Assembly (NCBI RefSeq): GCF_000302455.1
Contig: NZ_AMPO01000002.1
Location: 232,183 to 296,182, forward strand
Length of the DNA stretch: 64,000 nt
Reading direction: 5' to 3'
Source: Methanobacterium formicicum DSM 3637
GTDB lineage: Archaea; Methanobacteriota; Methanobacteria; Methanobacteriales; Methanobacteriaceae
Under the pieces are notes generated by a model. That model was given only the letters and a program-made list of their open reading frames with translations. It had not been told where the DNA came from and ran no database searches. Of this stretch, positions 9,066-21,327 are shown piece after piece; within the stretch, counting starts at the first letter, position 1, and each line of letters begins with the position of its first letter. The translations under genes were made by a program, and so were the position numbers.

Positions 9066-10562
9066 TTAGTGATCCCTGTTCATCACCAGCATTATACTGC
9101 TTATGGTGCCTATTAGTTTCTTTTCTGCGCGGATGGTTTTGGCCACTGCCACCTTTTCATATTTAACCAGGGATTCTTTCTTATGTTTAAGCCCGGCAAT
9201 TGATATTATGGCCATGCCCACACTTAAAAGAGCCCCAAATAATACTACCAAGTGCAGTCCAGTGGTGAGATCTGCTGCTGCAGCCCCGTAAAGCTGACTG
9301 GCCTGCATTAGCTCTGGTGAAATTGCAAGGTGAATTAAAAGCCCGGCATAGCAAACTGCAAAGACCATACCCAGATTTCTGGTGGTGGCAATAATACCCG
9401 ATGCCACACCAGCCTTTTCAGATGGTAACTGGGACATCAATGCCCGGTTGGTTGGTGACTGGAATAGTGCTGCTCCCAGTCCCAGAAGGGCCAGTCTGAT
9501 GAAAACATCCCCTGCAGTGGAGTTCACAGTTAACTGGGTCATGGAAATTAAGGCCACGGCTGATACGGCACCACCCAGAAAAGCCGGAACACGAGAGCCG
9601 AATTTATCGGCTAACATTCCACTTAAGGGTGATACTGTCATCATTACAACTGGTGAAGCTGTTAACACCAGACCGGTGGTGAACTGATCCAGGTGGAGGA
9701 CTTTCTGCAGGTAGAATGGCACTGCAAAGAACATCATGTACATGCAGAGGTAGTTAAAGTGGAGACTTATATTAAAGGCACTGAAGGTCTTCTTCTTGAA
9801 GAGTTTAAGGTCTAAAACCGGGTTTTCACTTCGAAGTTCCTGGTAGATGAATAACACTAAACTTATCAGGGCCATGGCTCCAGTGATGGTGGCAGTACTG
9901 TAACTGGCCACTTCTACCATGTTCAGTGTGTAAACTGTTAAAAACAGGCACACAAACTGCAGCACTGTTCCGGGTATATCCCATTTAACCGTGCTTTTCT
10001 GGCTGCGTTTTAAGATGGTATAACAGAAGATGAAGTCCAGAATTCCCACAGGTAGGTTCACCAGGAATATGGATCTCCATCCCAGAAATCCAGATAATAT
10101 TCCTCCAATTGCAGGACCCAGTGCTAGACCAGCAGCTATAGCAACTGCGTATATCCCCAGAGCTCTTCCCAGCATGTGGGAGGGGAAAGATTTTCTAACC
10201 AGGGCCATGGACACACTGATCATCATGGCTGCTGCCATTCCCTGCAGGCCACGGAAAATGATGAGTGATTCAATGGAGGGTGATAGACTACAAAGCAGTG
10301 AAGTACTGACAAATCCAAGTAGACCTGCCAGGTAAACTCTTTCCTGACCCCAGAAGTCTCCCAGCCTGGAGAAAAATAGTACAAATCCCAGGAGTGTGAT
10401 GAGATAGCTGGTTAAAACCCACTGGACAGTAGACAGGCCCACTCCAAAGTATACTGAAATGGTGGGTAGGGATACATTGATGATGCTGGCGTTGATGGGA
10501 ACCATCATGGTTCCCAGAGATAGTGCTAACAGGATCTGCCATTTTTTTTCAAAACCAGAAAT
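9066..10562 (-). CDS. MFS drug-exporter type transporter (DHA2-like, 14 helices)
   Basis: The chain shows 14 hydrophobic segments and MFS signatures: TM1 PINASIINVSLPTIS, RLGDFWGQERVYLAG (motif A), and the motif C-like GPAIGGILSGFLGWRSIFLVNLPVG, typical of the DHA2/EmrB group of proton-driven multidrug exporters. The first in-frame ATG (10508) would remove the start of helix 1. Extending upstream gives SGFEKKWQILLALSLGTMM, a normal MFS N-terminus, but there is no in-frame ATG/GTG/TTG before the stop. Either an ATT at 10562 is used, or one A was lost from the 8-A run at 10542-10549, after which an ATG at 10570 would read through in frame. The coordinates use the ATT reading. The substrate is unknown. 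Confidence 0.85.
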   Translation of the reverse strand: MSGFEKKWQILLALSLGTMMVPINASIINVSLPTISVYFGVGLSTVQWVLTSYLITLLGFVLFFSRLGDFWGQERVYLAGLLGFVSTSLLCSLSPSIESLIIFRGLQGMAAAMMISVSMALVRKSFPSHMLGRALGIYAVAIAAGLALGPAIGGILSGFLGWRSIFLVNLPVGILDFIFCYTILKRSQKSTVKWDIPGTVLQFVCLFLTVYTLNMVEVASYSTATITGAMALISLVLFIYQELRSENPVLDLKLFKKKTFSAFNISLHFNYLCMYMMFFAVPFYLQKVLHLDQFTTGLVLTASPVVMMTVSPLSGMLADKFGSRVPAFLGGAVSAVALISMTQLTVNSTAGDVFIRLALLGLGAALFQSPTNRALMSQLPSEKAGVASGIIATTRNLGMVFAVCYAGLLIHLAISPELMQASQLYGAAAADLTTGLHLVVLFGALLSVGMAIISIAGLKHKKESLVKYEKVAVAKTIRAEKKLIGTISSIMLVMNRDH

Positions 10563-10938
<376 letters not shown>

Positions 10939-11478
10939 ATGAACTTGGAAGAATTGTCTCAAATTACTGAGTTGAAACTCCTGGGGATGGGTCAGGCCCT
11001 GCCCCACATCCTGCAGAGCATCTCAATGGCAAAACAAAGCATATTGATAGTTGGGCCCTGGCTTGATTCTTATTTTACAGGTGAAATCATTAATTCATTA
11101 ACCTCCCCTGAAATAAAGTTAAGATTTATTGTCCGTATAGATAAGGATGACTCTATTGATGGAAAGACCCTTTCTGCCCTTAACTTAGCCCGTGAAAAAA
11201 TCAACGACTTCCAGGCACGAACCCTCCCTAACCTCCACTCCAAAGTTATTCTAATTGATCAGGAAATATTCTACATGGGCAGTACTAACTGGTACTGGTA
11301 CAGCCTCCATGAATCACTGGAAGTTACTTTAACCGGTGAAACATCCATTATACCAAATATAATCACCCAAATGAATAGTTACTGGGATAAAGCTACTCCC
11401 TTAACCCTGGATGATTTGAAGGATTACCATGATCTTGAACCAATTATGAAGGATATTAATGGATGGTTTTTAAAGTAA
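10939..11478 (+). CDS. Phospholipase D-like protein with a single HKD motif
   Basis: The protein has 179 residues. One HKD motif is present: H100, K102 and D107 in LHSKVILIDQ, followed by the usual GSTNW (114-118). The N-terminal half has the ILIVGPWLD strand that normally precedes it. Single-HKD PLD-like proteins act as dimers, many as nucleases (Nuc/BfiI type), others as phospholipases; without a signal peptide this one should be cytoplasmic, so a nuclease-type role is favoured (inference). ATG start with weak upstream signal. Transcribed alone, divergent from the MFS exporter. Confidence 0.8.
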   Translation: MNLEELSQITELKLLGMGQALPHILQSISMAKQSILIVGPWLDSYFTGEIINSLTSPEIKLRFIVRIDKDDSIDGKTLSALNLAREKINDFQARTLPNLHSKVILIDQEIFYMGSTNWYWYSLHESLEVTLTGETSIIPNIITQMNSYWDKATPLTLDDLKDYHDLEPIMKDINGWFLK

Positions 11479-11803
11479 AGACAGATGAGTGTCGAAAATT
11501 ATATAAAAAAGACGTTAATAGAATGAATAATTAAATTCGGATGAATAAAGTAAATTGGACGAGTAAGGGAAATTAAGATGAATAAAGTTGGATGAATAAG
11601 GGAAATTAAGAGGAATAAAGTAAACTTGGATGACAATGTAACTTTAGATGAATAAAATTTATTGCTAGATCAGGAATTAACATGATTAATAGTAATAAAA
11701 AGATAGTTAAATTTATATCTATTACAATCCTAATTATCTGTTCTAATTCACTTATTTAAAACTATTAAAATGATTATGAATTAAATGAAAAGGTTGAATT
11801 ATA
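11479..11803. repeat. Intergenic gap with decayed GATGAATAAAGTAAA-type repeats
   Basis: From about 11520 to 11660 the words GAATAAAGTAAA, GGATGAATAA and GGGAAATTAAG recur several times at irregular spacing, as in an old tandem array. The remainder up to the ABC permease gene is AT-rich and should include its promoter. No gene seen. Confidence 0.55.
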
Positions 11804-12943
11804 ATGTTGGATATCGCTTTTAAAGATTTTAAGGCCAAAAAAGGCCGTACTGCCATGTGTATAATTGGGGTTATGGTGTGTGTTTTACTCATAGGCACCG
11901 TAAACCTGGTTTTATATGAAATGGAATCAGGACTCAAAGGAGACCTGGGAACAGTTAACGGAAAATTGTACTTTGAAAAAAACGGAACCAGTTTCCCACC
12001 CTATGCCAGTATAATCCCGGAAAGTCTGGGAAATGAAGTCCTGGATCGCTCGGAGGTTAACCATGATAAAAGTACCAAAGCACTCTTTGCACCCATTCAG
12101 GGAAGTAATGATACCCGTTACACCATGATCGTGGGGGTCACACCGGGTAAGGAGCAGGCCTTCATAGAAAACACCACTGTAACTGGTAAAAGTTCCTTGG
12201 TGGGTGAAAGCGATAATGCAGTTATCATGGGATCAGAGGCTGCCAAGACTTACAATGCCACTGTGGGTAGTGACATAACTGTTCAGGGAAACCAGTACCA
12301 TGTGATTGGTATTATGAAACAGGTAGGTACAGGATGGCCCCTGACCATTGACAGTTCCATGGTCATGTCTCTTCCACATGCCCAATCTGTCATGGAAATG
12401 CCCAGCCTCATATCCACGGTTATCATCATACCCAGTGGATCCATAGACAGTGCAGAAACCAGCCTGCAGGATGCCTATCCCAGCTACAGCATTTACTCAC
12501 AAAATGATACCCAGAAAACACTGGATGATAACCTCAGCCAGATCCGGATATTCATGAACATGATCAGTCTCTTTATCTTCGTGGTATCGGTGATTATCAT
12601 CATGATCGTGATGATGATGTCGGTTAAGGAAAGAACCAGGGAAATAGGTACCATGAGGGCTATTGGAACGCGGAAACGATCAATTTTGGCACTTATAATT
12701 TATGAATCCCTGATCCTGAGCCTGATCGGTGGTGTTCTTGGAATCATACTCATGTCCCCCACCTTCAGTATACTGGGAGTGTTAATGGGCGCATCTGATG
12801 TGAACTTCCTGAGTTTCAACATACCCAGTGCCATCGTCACCCAGGTTCTGGTGATTGTCTTTATAATTGGAACCTTCAGCGGGCTCATACCTGCCTATCT
12901 GGCCACCCGTATCAGCCCTATAGATGCCCTGAGATATGAATAG
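11804..12943 (+). CDS. ABC transporter permease, FtsX/MacB family
   Basis: The 379-residue protein has the layout of MacB/FtsX-type permeases: an N-terminal helix (about 18-38, ending VLLIGTVNLVLYEM), a large extracytoplasmic domain (about 45-245), and three C-terminal helices (FMNMISLFIFVVSVIIIMIVMMM, LILSLIGGVLGIILM, VLVIVFIIGTFSGLIPAYLATR). The MRAIGTRKRSI coupling loop and the terminal ATRISPIDALRYE are typical. It works with the ATPase gene starting 54 bp downstream. Such pairs move lipoproteins, peptides or act as mechanotransmitters; substrate unknown. ATG start after an AAAAGG-like stretch. Confidence 0.9.
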   Translation: MLDIAFKDFKAKKGRTAMCIIGVMVCVLLIGTVNLVLYEMESGLKGDLGTVNGKLYFEKNGTSFPPYASIIPESLGNEVLDRSEVNHDKSTKALFAPIQGSNDTRYTMIVGVTPGKEQAFIENTTVTGKSSLVGESDNAVIMGSEAAKTYNATVGSDITVQGNQYHVIGIMKQVGTGWPLTIDSSMVMSLPHAQSVMEMPSLISTVIIIPSGSIDSAETSLQDAYPSYSIYSQNDTQKTLDDNLSQIRIFMNMISLFIFVVSVIIIMIVMMMSVKERTREIGTMRAIGTRKRSILALIIYESLILSLIGGVLGIILMSPTFSILGVLMGASDVNFLSFNIPSAIVTQVLVIVFIIGTFSGLIPAYLATRISPIDALRYE

Positions 12944-12996
12944 TTGAAAGAAAGGGAGAGTTATCAAATTTAATATTAAGTGAGAAGGTGTTAAAT

Positions 12997-13677
12997 ATGA
13001 ATGGTTTAATTAAGGGAGAAGGACTTTGGAAGACCTATAAATTGGACAGTACTGAGGTCCACGCCCTGAGGGGATTGAATATATCAGTTGATGAAGGTGA
13101 ATTTGTATCCATAATGGGCCCATCTGGTTCTGGTAAATCAACTCTCCTCAACATGATTGGGGGTCTGGACACTCCCACCCAGGGAGATCTCTTCATTGAT
13201 GGGAAGAATATATCCTCCATGAATGATGGTGAACTGACCCGGATGCGGGCAGAAAATATTGGCTACATATTCCAGACTTTCAATCTCTTACCTGCTTTAA
13301 GTGTCCGGGATAATGTTGGGTTTCCCATGAGGAACCTCACTGGTGATAAGAAGATGGATAAATCCTCCAGAATTAAAAGAGCTGAAGAATGTATTGAGAT
13401 TGTAGGTCTCACACCCCGAATGAATTACCTCCCTTCCAAGCTCTCTGGAGGAGAAAGACAGCGAGTGGCAATTGCCCGGGCCCTGGTTAATCATCCTAAA
13501 TTCATCCTGGCAGATGAACCAACAGGAAACCTGGACTCTGAGGCCACAGAAAACATAATCAACCTCCTGCACCAGGTAAATGATGAAGGCACCACCGTGG
13601 TCATGGTTACCCACGATGTGGATACCACCAAAAATACCAGGGTAATGAAGATCAGGGACGGAGTTATTGAAGAATAA
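12997..13677 (+). CDS. ABC transporter ATP-binding protein, MacB/LolD type
   Basis: The start is set at ATG 12997, with a GAGAAGGTG ribosome site just before it; GTG at 12988 overlaps that site. The 226-residue ATPase has Walker A GPSGSGKST (41-49), a Q-loop in YIFQTFNLLP, the LSGGERQRVAIARAL signature, Walker B FILADEPTGNLD and the H-loop in VTHDVDT. The TGNLDS and FNLLP patterns place it in the MacB/LolD/FtsE branch. It energises the FtsX-like permease encoded immediately upstream; the two form one operon. Confidence 0.94.
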   Translation: MNGLIKGEGLWKTYKLDSTEVHALRGLNISVDEGEFVSIMGPSGSGKSTLLNMIGGLDTPTQGDLFIDGKNISSMNDGELTRMRAENIGYIFQTFNLLPALSVRDNVGFPMRNLTGDKKMDKSSRIKRAEECIEIVGLTPRMNYLPSKLSGGERQRVAIARALVNHPKFILADEPTGNLDSEATENIINLLHQVNDEGTTVVMVTHDVDTTKNTRVMKIRDGVIEE

Positions 13678-14164
13678 TTCCCCCATATTTTTCAAAATTA
13701 CCCATTATTAATTTTAAAATTTTACCCATTGTTTATTTTTAAATATTGACTATTTTTTTTAAAAAAAACATAAATATTACATATATTATATTAAATATTA
13801 TCATTTTATTATTTACACATATCTGACAATACAGTATGGACAGAAATTTGCATTTTTAACCTCCAATATGGTTATAAAATGTTAATCAATATGGTTAAAA
13901 TTCAATAATGTTTAAAAAGTCAGTTAGTAACCTTTATAGTCATTTTATTAGGGTTAATGAGTAAGTATAAATTCTTCCATGGTTAAAATATTAAAAACAA
14001 GACTAAAAAAATAGACACGTGTCTTGATTTAGAATGAGATGTAACTTGAATTAACTATCTATCTTGATTTAGAAGATAATTTATCCTGATTTGGAAGATA
14101 ACTTATCCTGATTTAGAATAAATTTAAATAAATCACACTAAATAATTGGAAGAGGGATCAAACT
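13678..14164. other. AT-rich gap with terminator-like T-run and 22-bp repeats
   Basis: A T8 stretch (about 13752-13760) followed by A8 lies 75 bp after the ABC ATPase gene and could end its transcript. The second half contains the 22-bp repeat array listed at 14023. No gene longer than about 20 codons with support was found. Confidence 0.45.
14023..14126. repeat. Degenerate 22-bp tandem repeat, about five copies
   Basis: Units starting CTTGATTTAGAA or CCTGATTTGGAA recur at 14023, 14045 (shortened), 14063, 14085 and 14107, with a spacing near 22 bp. The best pair (14063-14084 and 14085-14106) differs at only a few positions. The array sits just before the gene at 14165. Confidence 0.75.
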
Positions 14165-14479
14165 ATGAGTGAATGGACTGAAGTTAAAAGAGATGAAGAG
14201 AAGGTGGAAAAACCCACATTCTGGGAACCAGCAGCAATCGGAGAAACAATACAGGGAAAATACATTGATCTGGAGGAGGATGTGGGTCAGTTTAAGAGCA
14301 ACCTTTACACTATCCGGACCACTGAGGGTGAAGTTAAGATATGGGGCTCTACTGTCCTGGATGAATTGATGAGAAAAGTGAACCTTAATAATGAAGTCCG
14401 CATAACTTTCAACGGCAAACAACCATCCAAGAGTGGTAAAAATCCTTGGAAAGATTTTAAAGTAGAATACCGTGAATAA
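14165..14479 (+). CDS. Small OB-fold-like protein of unknown function
   Basis: The 104-residue product has a charged N-terminus (WTEVKRDEEKVEKPTFWEP) and then a run of alternating hydrophobic residues suggesting a five-strand beta barrel: IGETIQGKYIDLEED, NLYTIRTTEGEVKIWG, VRITFNGKQP, and a DFKVEYRE end. This pattern resembles short single-strand nucleic-acid-binding OB folds and phage-type ssDNA-binding accessory proteins. The assignment is by pattern only. ATG start after an AGAGGGATCAAACT ribosome site. Monocistronic. Confidence 0.6.
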   Translation: MSEWTEVKRDEEKVEKPTFWEPAAIGETIQGKYIDLEEDVGQFKSNLYTIRTTEGEVKIWGSTVLDELMRKVNLNNEVRITFNGKQPSKSGKNPWKDFKVEYRE

Positions 14480-14656
14480 TATTATTTAAAAAGCCAAATT
14501 TTTAAAAAATTAGATTTATTTAAGAATACAGATTAATTTCATACATCTATATTCAATAGACATGTTTATTTCAATTTTATTTCAATAGAATGTTATTTCA
14601 AAGTAATTATTTGAATAGAAATACTTAAATTAATTTGAATCAAGAAATAAGAGATT

Positions 14657-15139
14657 ATGTCAACTATAATTTTCACAATAGGCCACAGCAACCACCCATT
14701 TTCCAGGTTCATAGAGTTAATCCAGAAACAGGGTATCCAGATGGTGGTGGATGTTCGAAGTAGACCTTACAGTAAATACACTCCCTATTACAGTAAAAAA
14801 CCTCTGGAAGAAGGATTGAAAGAGTACCAGGTTGAGTACCTTTATTTGGGGAATAAGATTGGTGGAAAGCCAGATGATGCCAAATTCTACCATGATGGTG
14901 AACTCCTCTACCACCTCATGGAAGAGGATGAAAAGTATCAGGAAGGACTTAAAATACTCCTGGAGATTTCTCGGGACAATCGAATTGTTATTATGTGCAG
15001 TGAAGAGGATCCATACCACTGCCATCGCCACCACCTCATCAGCCAATCACTACTTAAAAACAACTTCCAAATAACTCATATAAGGGGTAATGGTAATCTG
15101 GAGAAAGTTAGAAGTGATTACCAGACCAGATTATTCTAA
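14657..15139 (+). CDS. DUF488 family protein
   Basis: The 160-residue protein shows the DUF488 hallmarks: an N-terminal IFTIGHSNHPFSRFIELIQ, the VVDVRSRPYSKYTPYYSK motif, and near the C-terminus the CSEEDPYHCHRHHLI cluster rich in Cys and His. The family is widespread but its biochemical function is not established; the conserved Arg, Cys and His residues suggest nucleotide or metal binding. ATG start; no ribosome site seen. Monocistronic, before a long AT-rich gap. Confidence 0.88.
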   Translation: MSTIIFTIGHSNHPFSRFIELIQKQGIQMVVDVRSRPYSKYTPYYSKKPLEEGLKEYQVEYLYLGNKIGGKPDDAKFYHDGELLYHLMEEDEKYQEGLKILLEISRDNRIVIMCSEEDPYHCHRHHLISQSLLKNNFQITHIRGNGNLEKVRSDYQTRLF

Positions 15140-15498
15140 ATTAACGTGATTACCCTACCAGATTATTCTAAATTAAATAATACGATAAAGGGTTATTAAT
15201 GGATAATTATGAAATATTTCTTATTTTTTGGAAAATTTCTTTTTGTTAGGAAATCATGAATAATTCCTTTTAAGAGAGAAATTTGAAATATTCATTTAAA
15301 GAAGAAAATAGGAATATTTCTTAAAGAATGGAATTATGTGTATAATTTCTTTTAAGAGGGAAAACCGGAAATATTCATTTAAGAAAGAAATTATGAAATT
15401 GTTGTTTTTTAGAAAGGAAATTATAATATATCTGTTTTGAAATAGTAGACTAGAGAAAAATTTAGAATACATGTTATTTACTACAAATCCTGATTTAA
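15140..15498. repeat. AT-rich gap with decayed GGAAATATTCATTTAAAGAA-type repeats
   Basis: Between about 15205 and 15420 the words GAAATATTCATTTAA, TTTCTTTTAAGAG and GGAATATTTCTTAAAGAA recur in both orders, forming a degenerate repeat block. No gene seen. The promoter of the helicase gene at 15499 should be in the last 60 bp. Confidence 0.5.
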
Positions 15499-18315
<2,817 letters not shown>

Positions 18316-18486
18316 GCACGTATTAAAAGATTTTTCATTAATAAATGGGTTTATAACATTTAATAAAGGCTAATAAACACTTAAAATAATGGTTAATGTT
18401 CAGTTAAATAAATGATTCATAAGAACTAATGCGTATTTTTTTAATCTCCGATAATTTTAATAGCCAACCATTTTAAAAATGTAACC

Positions 18487-18981
18487 ATGAAAATTAAAGG
18501 TTCTTCTGAGGCCACAAGTTGTGACTGTATTCTGGAAAAAGATGGTTTACTTCTTAAATACAAAGGTTTTTTCGGAGGGGATAAGGGAGAAGAGTTCATT
18601 AAGTACAGTGACATGCACAACATTTCCCTGGAAAAAACCGCAGGTTTAGTTTCATCCCCCATAATAATTATAGACATCCCTAACGGTACTAAAAAGGTTG
18701 TCTTGCTTGGTAAACATTTTAAAATGTTCTATGAATTACTGGAAGCAAACACCCCACATATTCCCAGTGAAAAATCCATTGAATACGAAGAACCTGTCGA
18801 AAACTCTTCAATTCTTAAATCCATAACTGGAAAAGATAATAAGAAAATAGATGAATCATTAGATGTAGATGAATCAAATCACTTTAAAAGCATTACAGAA
18901 GCAAAGAAGCTCCTTGATATGGGAGCTATTACTGAAGAAGAGTATGATTTAATTAAAAGTAAACACTTAAAGAATATGTAA
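18487..18981 (+). CDS. PH-like domain protein with C-terminal SHOCT motif
   Basis: The 164-residue protein has an N-terminal half (1-85) of beta strands ending in a helix, KIKGSSEATSCDCILEKDG to KHFKMFYELLE, resembling a bacterial PH-like fold. A charged linker follows, and the last 30 residues (SITEAKKLLDMGAITEEEYDLIKSK) match the SHOCT short C-terminal domain, found at the ends of many prokaryotic proteins and thought to aid oligomerisation. A precise function cannot be read. ATG start, no clear ribosome site; it follows the helicase gene by 170 bp on the same strand. Confidence 0.7.
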   Translation: MKIKGSSEATSCDCILEKDGLLLKYKGFFGGDKGEEFIKYSDMHNISLEKTAGLVSSPIIIIDIPNGTKKVVLLGKHFKMFYELLEANTPHIPSEKSIEYEEPVENSSILKSITGKDNKKIDESLDVDESNHFKSITEAKKLLDMGAITEEEYDLIKSKHLKNM

Positions 18982-19311
18982 ACACACTATTTTTCAACCT
19001 TTTTTTAAATAATGTTCCGGTACGTAAGTAATATGAGTAATATTAAGACTTTTTAGGACAATATAAGATAGATTACAATCCATTTAAGACAATATAATCA
19101 ATTAAAATCTTTAAGATATGTTTAAATGAAAATACCTTCTTAAATGGCAATAAATTTTAATAAAAAACATGTATAAATGAAAAATAACATTTTAAAATAA
19201 AAATAGTCTGTTTAAATAAAAATCAATCAAAAGTAAATCTGAAAGTAAAAACGGTCTGAAAATCAGAAATATTAACAATCAATAAGTATAGTTCAGGGAG
19301 AGGGATCATAA
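18982..19311. other. AT-rich gap before the MgtE-like gene
   Basis: The gap holds loosely repeated words (TTTAAGACAATATAA, TTTAAATGAAAAT, TTTAAATAAAAATC) of the decaying-repeat kind. AGGGAGAGGGATCATAA just before 19312 is the ribosome site of the next gene. No gene seen. Confidence 0.45.
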
Positions 19312-20304
19312 ATGGAACAACCATTAGATTATCAGGAAAAGACTGCAGGGCGGAATATGGTAACGGATGTGCCAGTATTCAGTGAAAATGACACCCTGAA
19401 AGATATTGAAGATTTTCTCATTGACCGATCATCTCAGTTTAACAGCCTTGATTATATTTACCTTACTGATAAAATTAACACCCTGGTTGGGGTTATTTCA
19501 ATCAAAGATCTTCTGGTTACTGTGGATAAAACCCTGAAAGCCAGTAAAATCATGGTGAGTAACCTGGTCACTGCACAGGTAGACACAGATCAGGAGAGAC
19601 TTGTTTACCTGGCTCTATCTCATGGTCTCAAATCAATACCTGTAGTGAATGAAGAGGGTGGATTTATGGGTGTGGTTCCTTATGATACCATACTACAGAT
19701 ATTCAACCACGAGGTACAAAGTGATGTGTTCAAGTTTGGAGGTATATTCCACAGAATAGGAGATGAGTACACCAGCATACACTCATCAGCCATCCACATG
19801 ATTCGTTCACGTCTTCCCTGGTTAATAATTGGGGTTATCGGTGGAACACTTGCTGCTTCTTTAATTGCACAGTTTGAAGAACTTTTAAGCAGTTTCATTG
19901 CCCTGGCCAGTTTCATACCAGTGATGGTTTATATGAGTGATGCTGCTGGAGCACAGACTGAAGCACTTATAATACGCAGCATGGCCCTGGACACAAAACT
20001 CAACGTAAGGAAATATTTAACCCGTGAAGTGGTGGTGGCAACTGTCCTCGCAGCAATTTCAGGACTATTTGCCGCATTTATGGCATACGTCACCAGACAA
20101 AACCTGATTCTCGGTGTTATCATCTTTTTTGCCCTTTTTTTAAGCATCATTGCATCAGTTACCATAAATACACTGGCACCACTTATTTTAAGAAAATTCA
20201 AATATGATCCTGCACTGGCCACAGGTCCTCTGGCTACCATATTCAGTGATATCGCCACCCTGGCCATATATTTAGCAGTAGCCATGACTTTACTTGGAAA
20301 TTAA
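19312..20304 (+). CDS. MgtE-like divalent cation transporter with CBS pair
   Basis: The protein has 330 residues. Two CBS motifs occupy about 20-135 (DIEDFLIDRSSQFNSLDYIYLTDK and GLKSIPVVNEEGGFMGVVPYD). From about 165 to 328 there are five hydrophobic segments with MgtE features: the RLPWLIIGVIGGTLAASLI helix, SFIPVMVYMSDAAGAQTEALIIRSMAL, and LAPLILRKFKYDPALATGPLATIFSDIATLAIYLAVA. The N-terminal MgtE-N superhelix of bacterial MgtE is missing, so this is the short archaeal form. Expected role: gated Mg2+ (or related cation) uptake, with CBS domains sensing metal or nucleotide. Strong ribosome site. Confidence 0.9.
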   Translation: MEQPLDYQEKTAGRNMVTDVPVFSENDTLKDIEDFLIDRSSQFNSLDYIYLTDKINTLVGVISIKDLLVTVDKTLKASKIMVSNLVTAQVDTDQERLVYLALSHGLKSIPVVNEEGGFMGVVPYDTILQIFNHEVQSDVFKFGGIFHRIGDEYTSIHSSAIHMIRSRLPWLIIGVIGGTLAASLIAQFEELLSSFIALASFIPVMVYMSDAAGAQTEALIIRSMALDTKLNVRKYLTREVVVATVLAAISGLFAAFMAYVTRQNLILGVIIFFALFLSIIASVTINTLAPLILRKFKYDPALATGPLATIFSDIATLAIYLAVAMTLLGN

Positions 20305-20468
20305 TAAATTCAGATTCATTGGACTATATGTAATGTTATTAATGTTTATTTTTTATCAATAGTTTATTCATAAGATGATACTGGATGGCTAGTTATGAGA
20401 TGACAAAAGTTATAATGTCAAACGAACATAATACTCATATTTAATATGAATATTGAGATGATCCATTT

Positions 20469-20549
20469 ATGAACAACATGGAAACAGTTATTCTCATTGT
20501 AATATTTTTCGTGATACTGGTAACTGGCCTGGTAATGTGCATGTTATAA
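20469..20549 (+). CDS. 26-residue single-helix membrane peptide
   Basis: A short frame encodes MNNMETVILIVIFFVIL and then VTGLVMCML: a polar start followed by one complete membrane helix. GAGATGAT ends six bases before the ATG and is a good archaeal ribosome site. Small membrane proteins of this kind often regulate a transporter; the MgtE-like gene ends 165 bp upstream on the same strand, but a link is inference. It could be a chance frame. Confidence 0.45.
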   Translation: MNNMETVILIVIFFVILVTGLVMCML

Positions 20550-20922
20550 ACTAATCTGTATTAACTAAGCTTTTGTCAATTTGCTTGATTGGTAAAGTTG
20601 ACTGTAATTTCCCAATAAATTTTTTTAAATACATATACTAGTAATATTCCCATATTTTTTGGTGATCCTGGAAAAAAATATTTAATTCATCAAAACAGTG
20701 TTAAAATAATCAGGACATATATACTGAACCATTGAAATAGGAATGTTTTGATGTTTTTTATTTTTACAGATATTTTATACCAGTCAAATGAGGTTTTATA
20801 CCAGTCAAATGAGGTGAATGAAATTAAATAAATAATATGTTCCAGGATTTGAAATGTTTTAATTTAATGAAATATTTAATTCAAATAAAAAAAAATAATT
20901 CTATCGTTTCAAATCTTCCTGT
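20550..20922. other. AT-rich gap, no gene
   Basis: A 15-16 bp word (TTTTATACCAGTCAAATGAGG) core, TATACCAGTCAAATGAGG, is duplicated in tandem at about 20773-20812. Otherwise nothing beyond AT-rich DNA between converging units. Confidence 0.45.
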
Positions 20923-21315
20923 TTACTTTTTTCCGGATTCCAGTAAATTTATGAAACTATCTAGCCCATCTTTTCCTGAATCAATTATATCAATGGCAGA
21001 GTCCAGTTCATCATCTTTAGATCTCTGGTCAACTATCAATCTGCGGATTATGAAACCTATTATACCCATTACAGCCAGGAATATTAAAAAATAAAAAATC
21101 AAAGCGAATGTATACTGTAACTGGGTTAAGTTATCCAGTGTGAGGAAGGTCAGGGTGAAAAGAACTAAAAATGCTGATGTAAAACAGCTAGCAACCACCA
21201 GTAACAGTTTCTGGTCATCGTTCTTATCACGGAAGGCTGAATAGGCTGCTATGGATAGGGAAGATCCTGCCAGGCTGAAAACCAGGAATTCTGGTATTAA
21301 GTGAATTATATCCAT
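20923..21315 (-). CDS. Hypothetical three-helix membrane protein
   Basis: I do not recognise a family. The 130-residue product has three hydrophobic helices (about 10-30, 38-58 and 70-95: LLLVVASCFTSAFLVLFTLTF, TFALIFYFLIFLAVMGIIGFII) and an acidic C-terminal tail (SKDDELDSAIDIIDSGKDGLDSFINLL) that should lie in the cytoplasm. It starts 13 bp after the stop of the gene at 21328-21948, so the two form an operon controlled from the palindromic site at 21989-22009. Confidence 0.65.
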   Translation of the reverse strand: MDIIHLIPEFLVFSLAGSSLSIAAYSAFRDKNDDQKLLLVVASCFTSAFLVLFTLTFLTLDNLTQLQYTFALIFYFLIFLAVMGIIGFIIRRLIVDQRSKDDELDSAIDIIDSGKDGLDSFINLLESGKK

Positions 21316-21327
21316 TTTTTTAATCCC

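Noticed and set aside
10288..10542. Open frame with ATG overlapping the start of the MFS gene
   Set aside because: It overlaps the MFS reading frame and has no hydrophobic or family pattern; a shadow, although its ATG sits next to the 8-A run discussed above.
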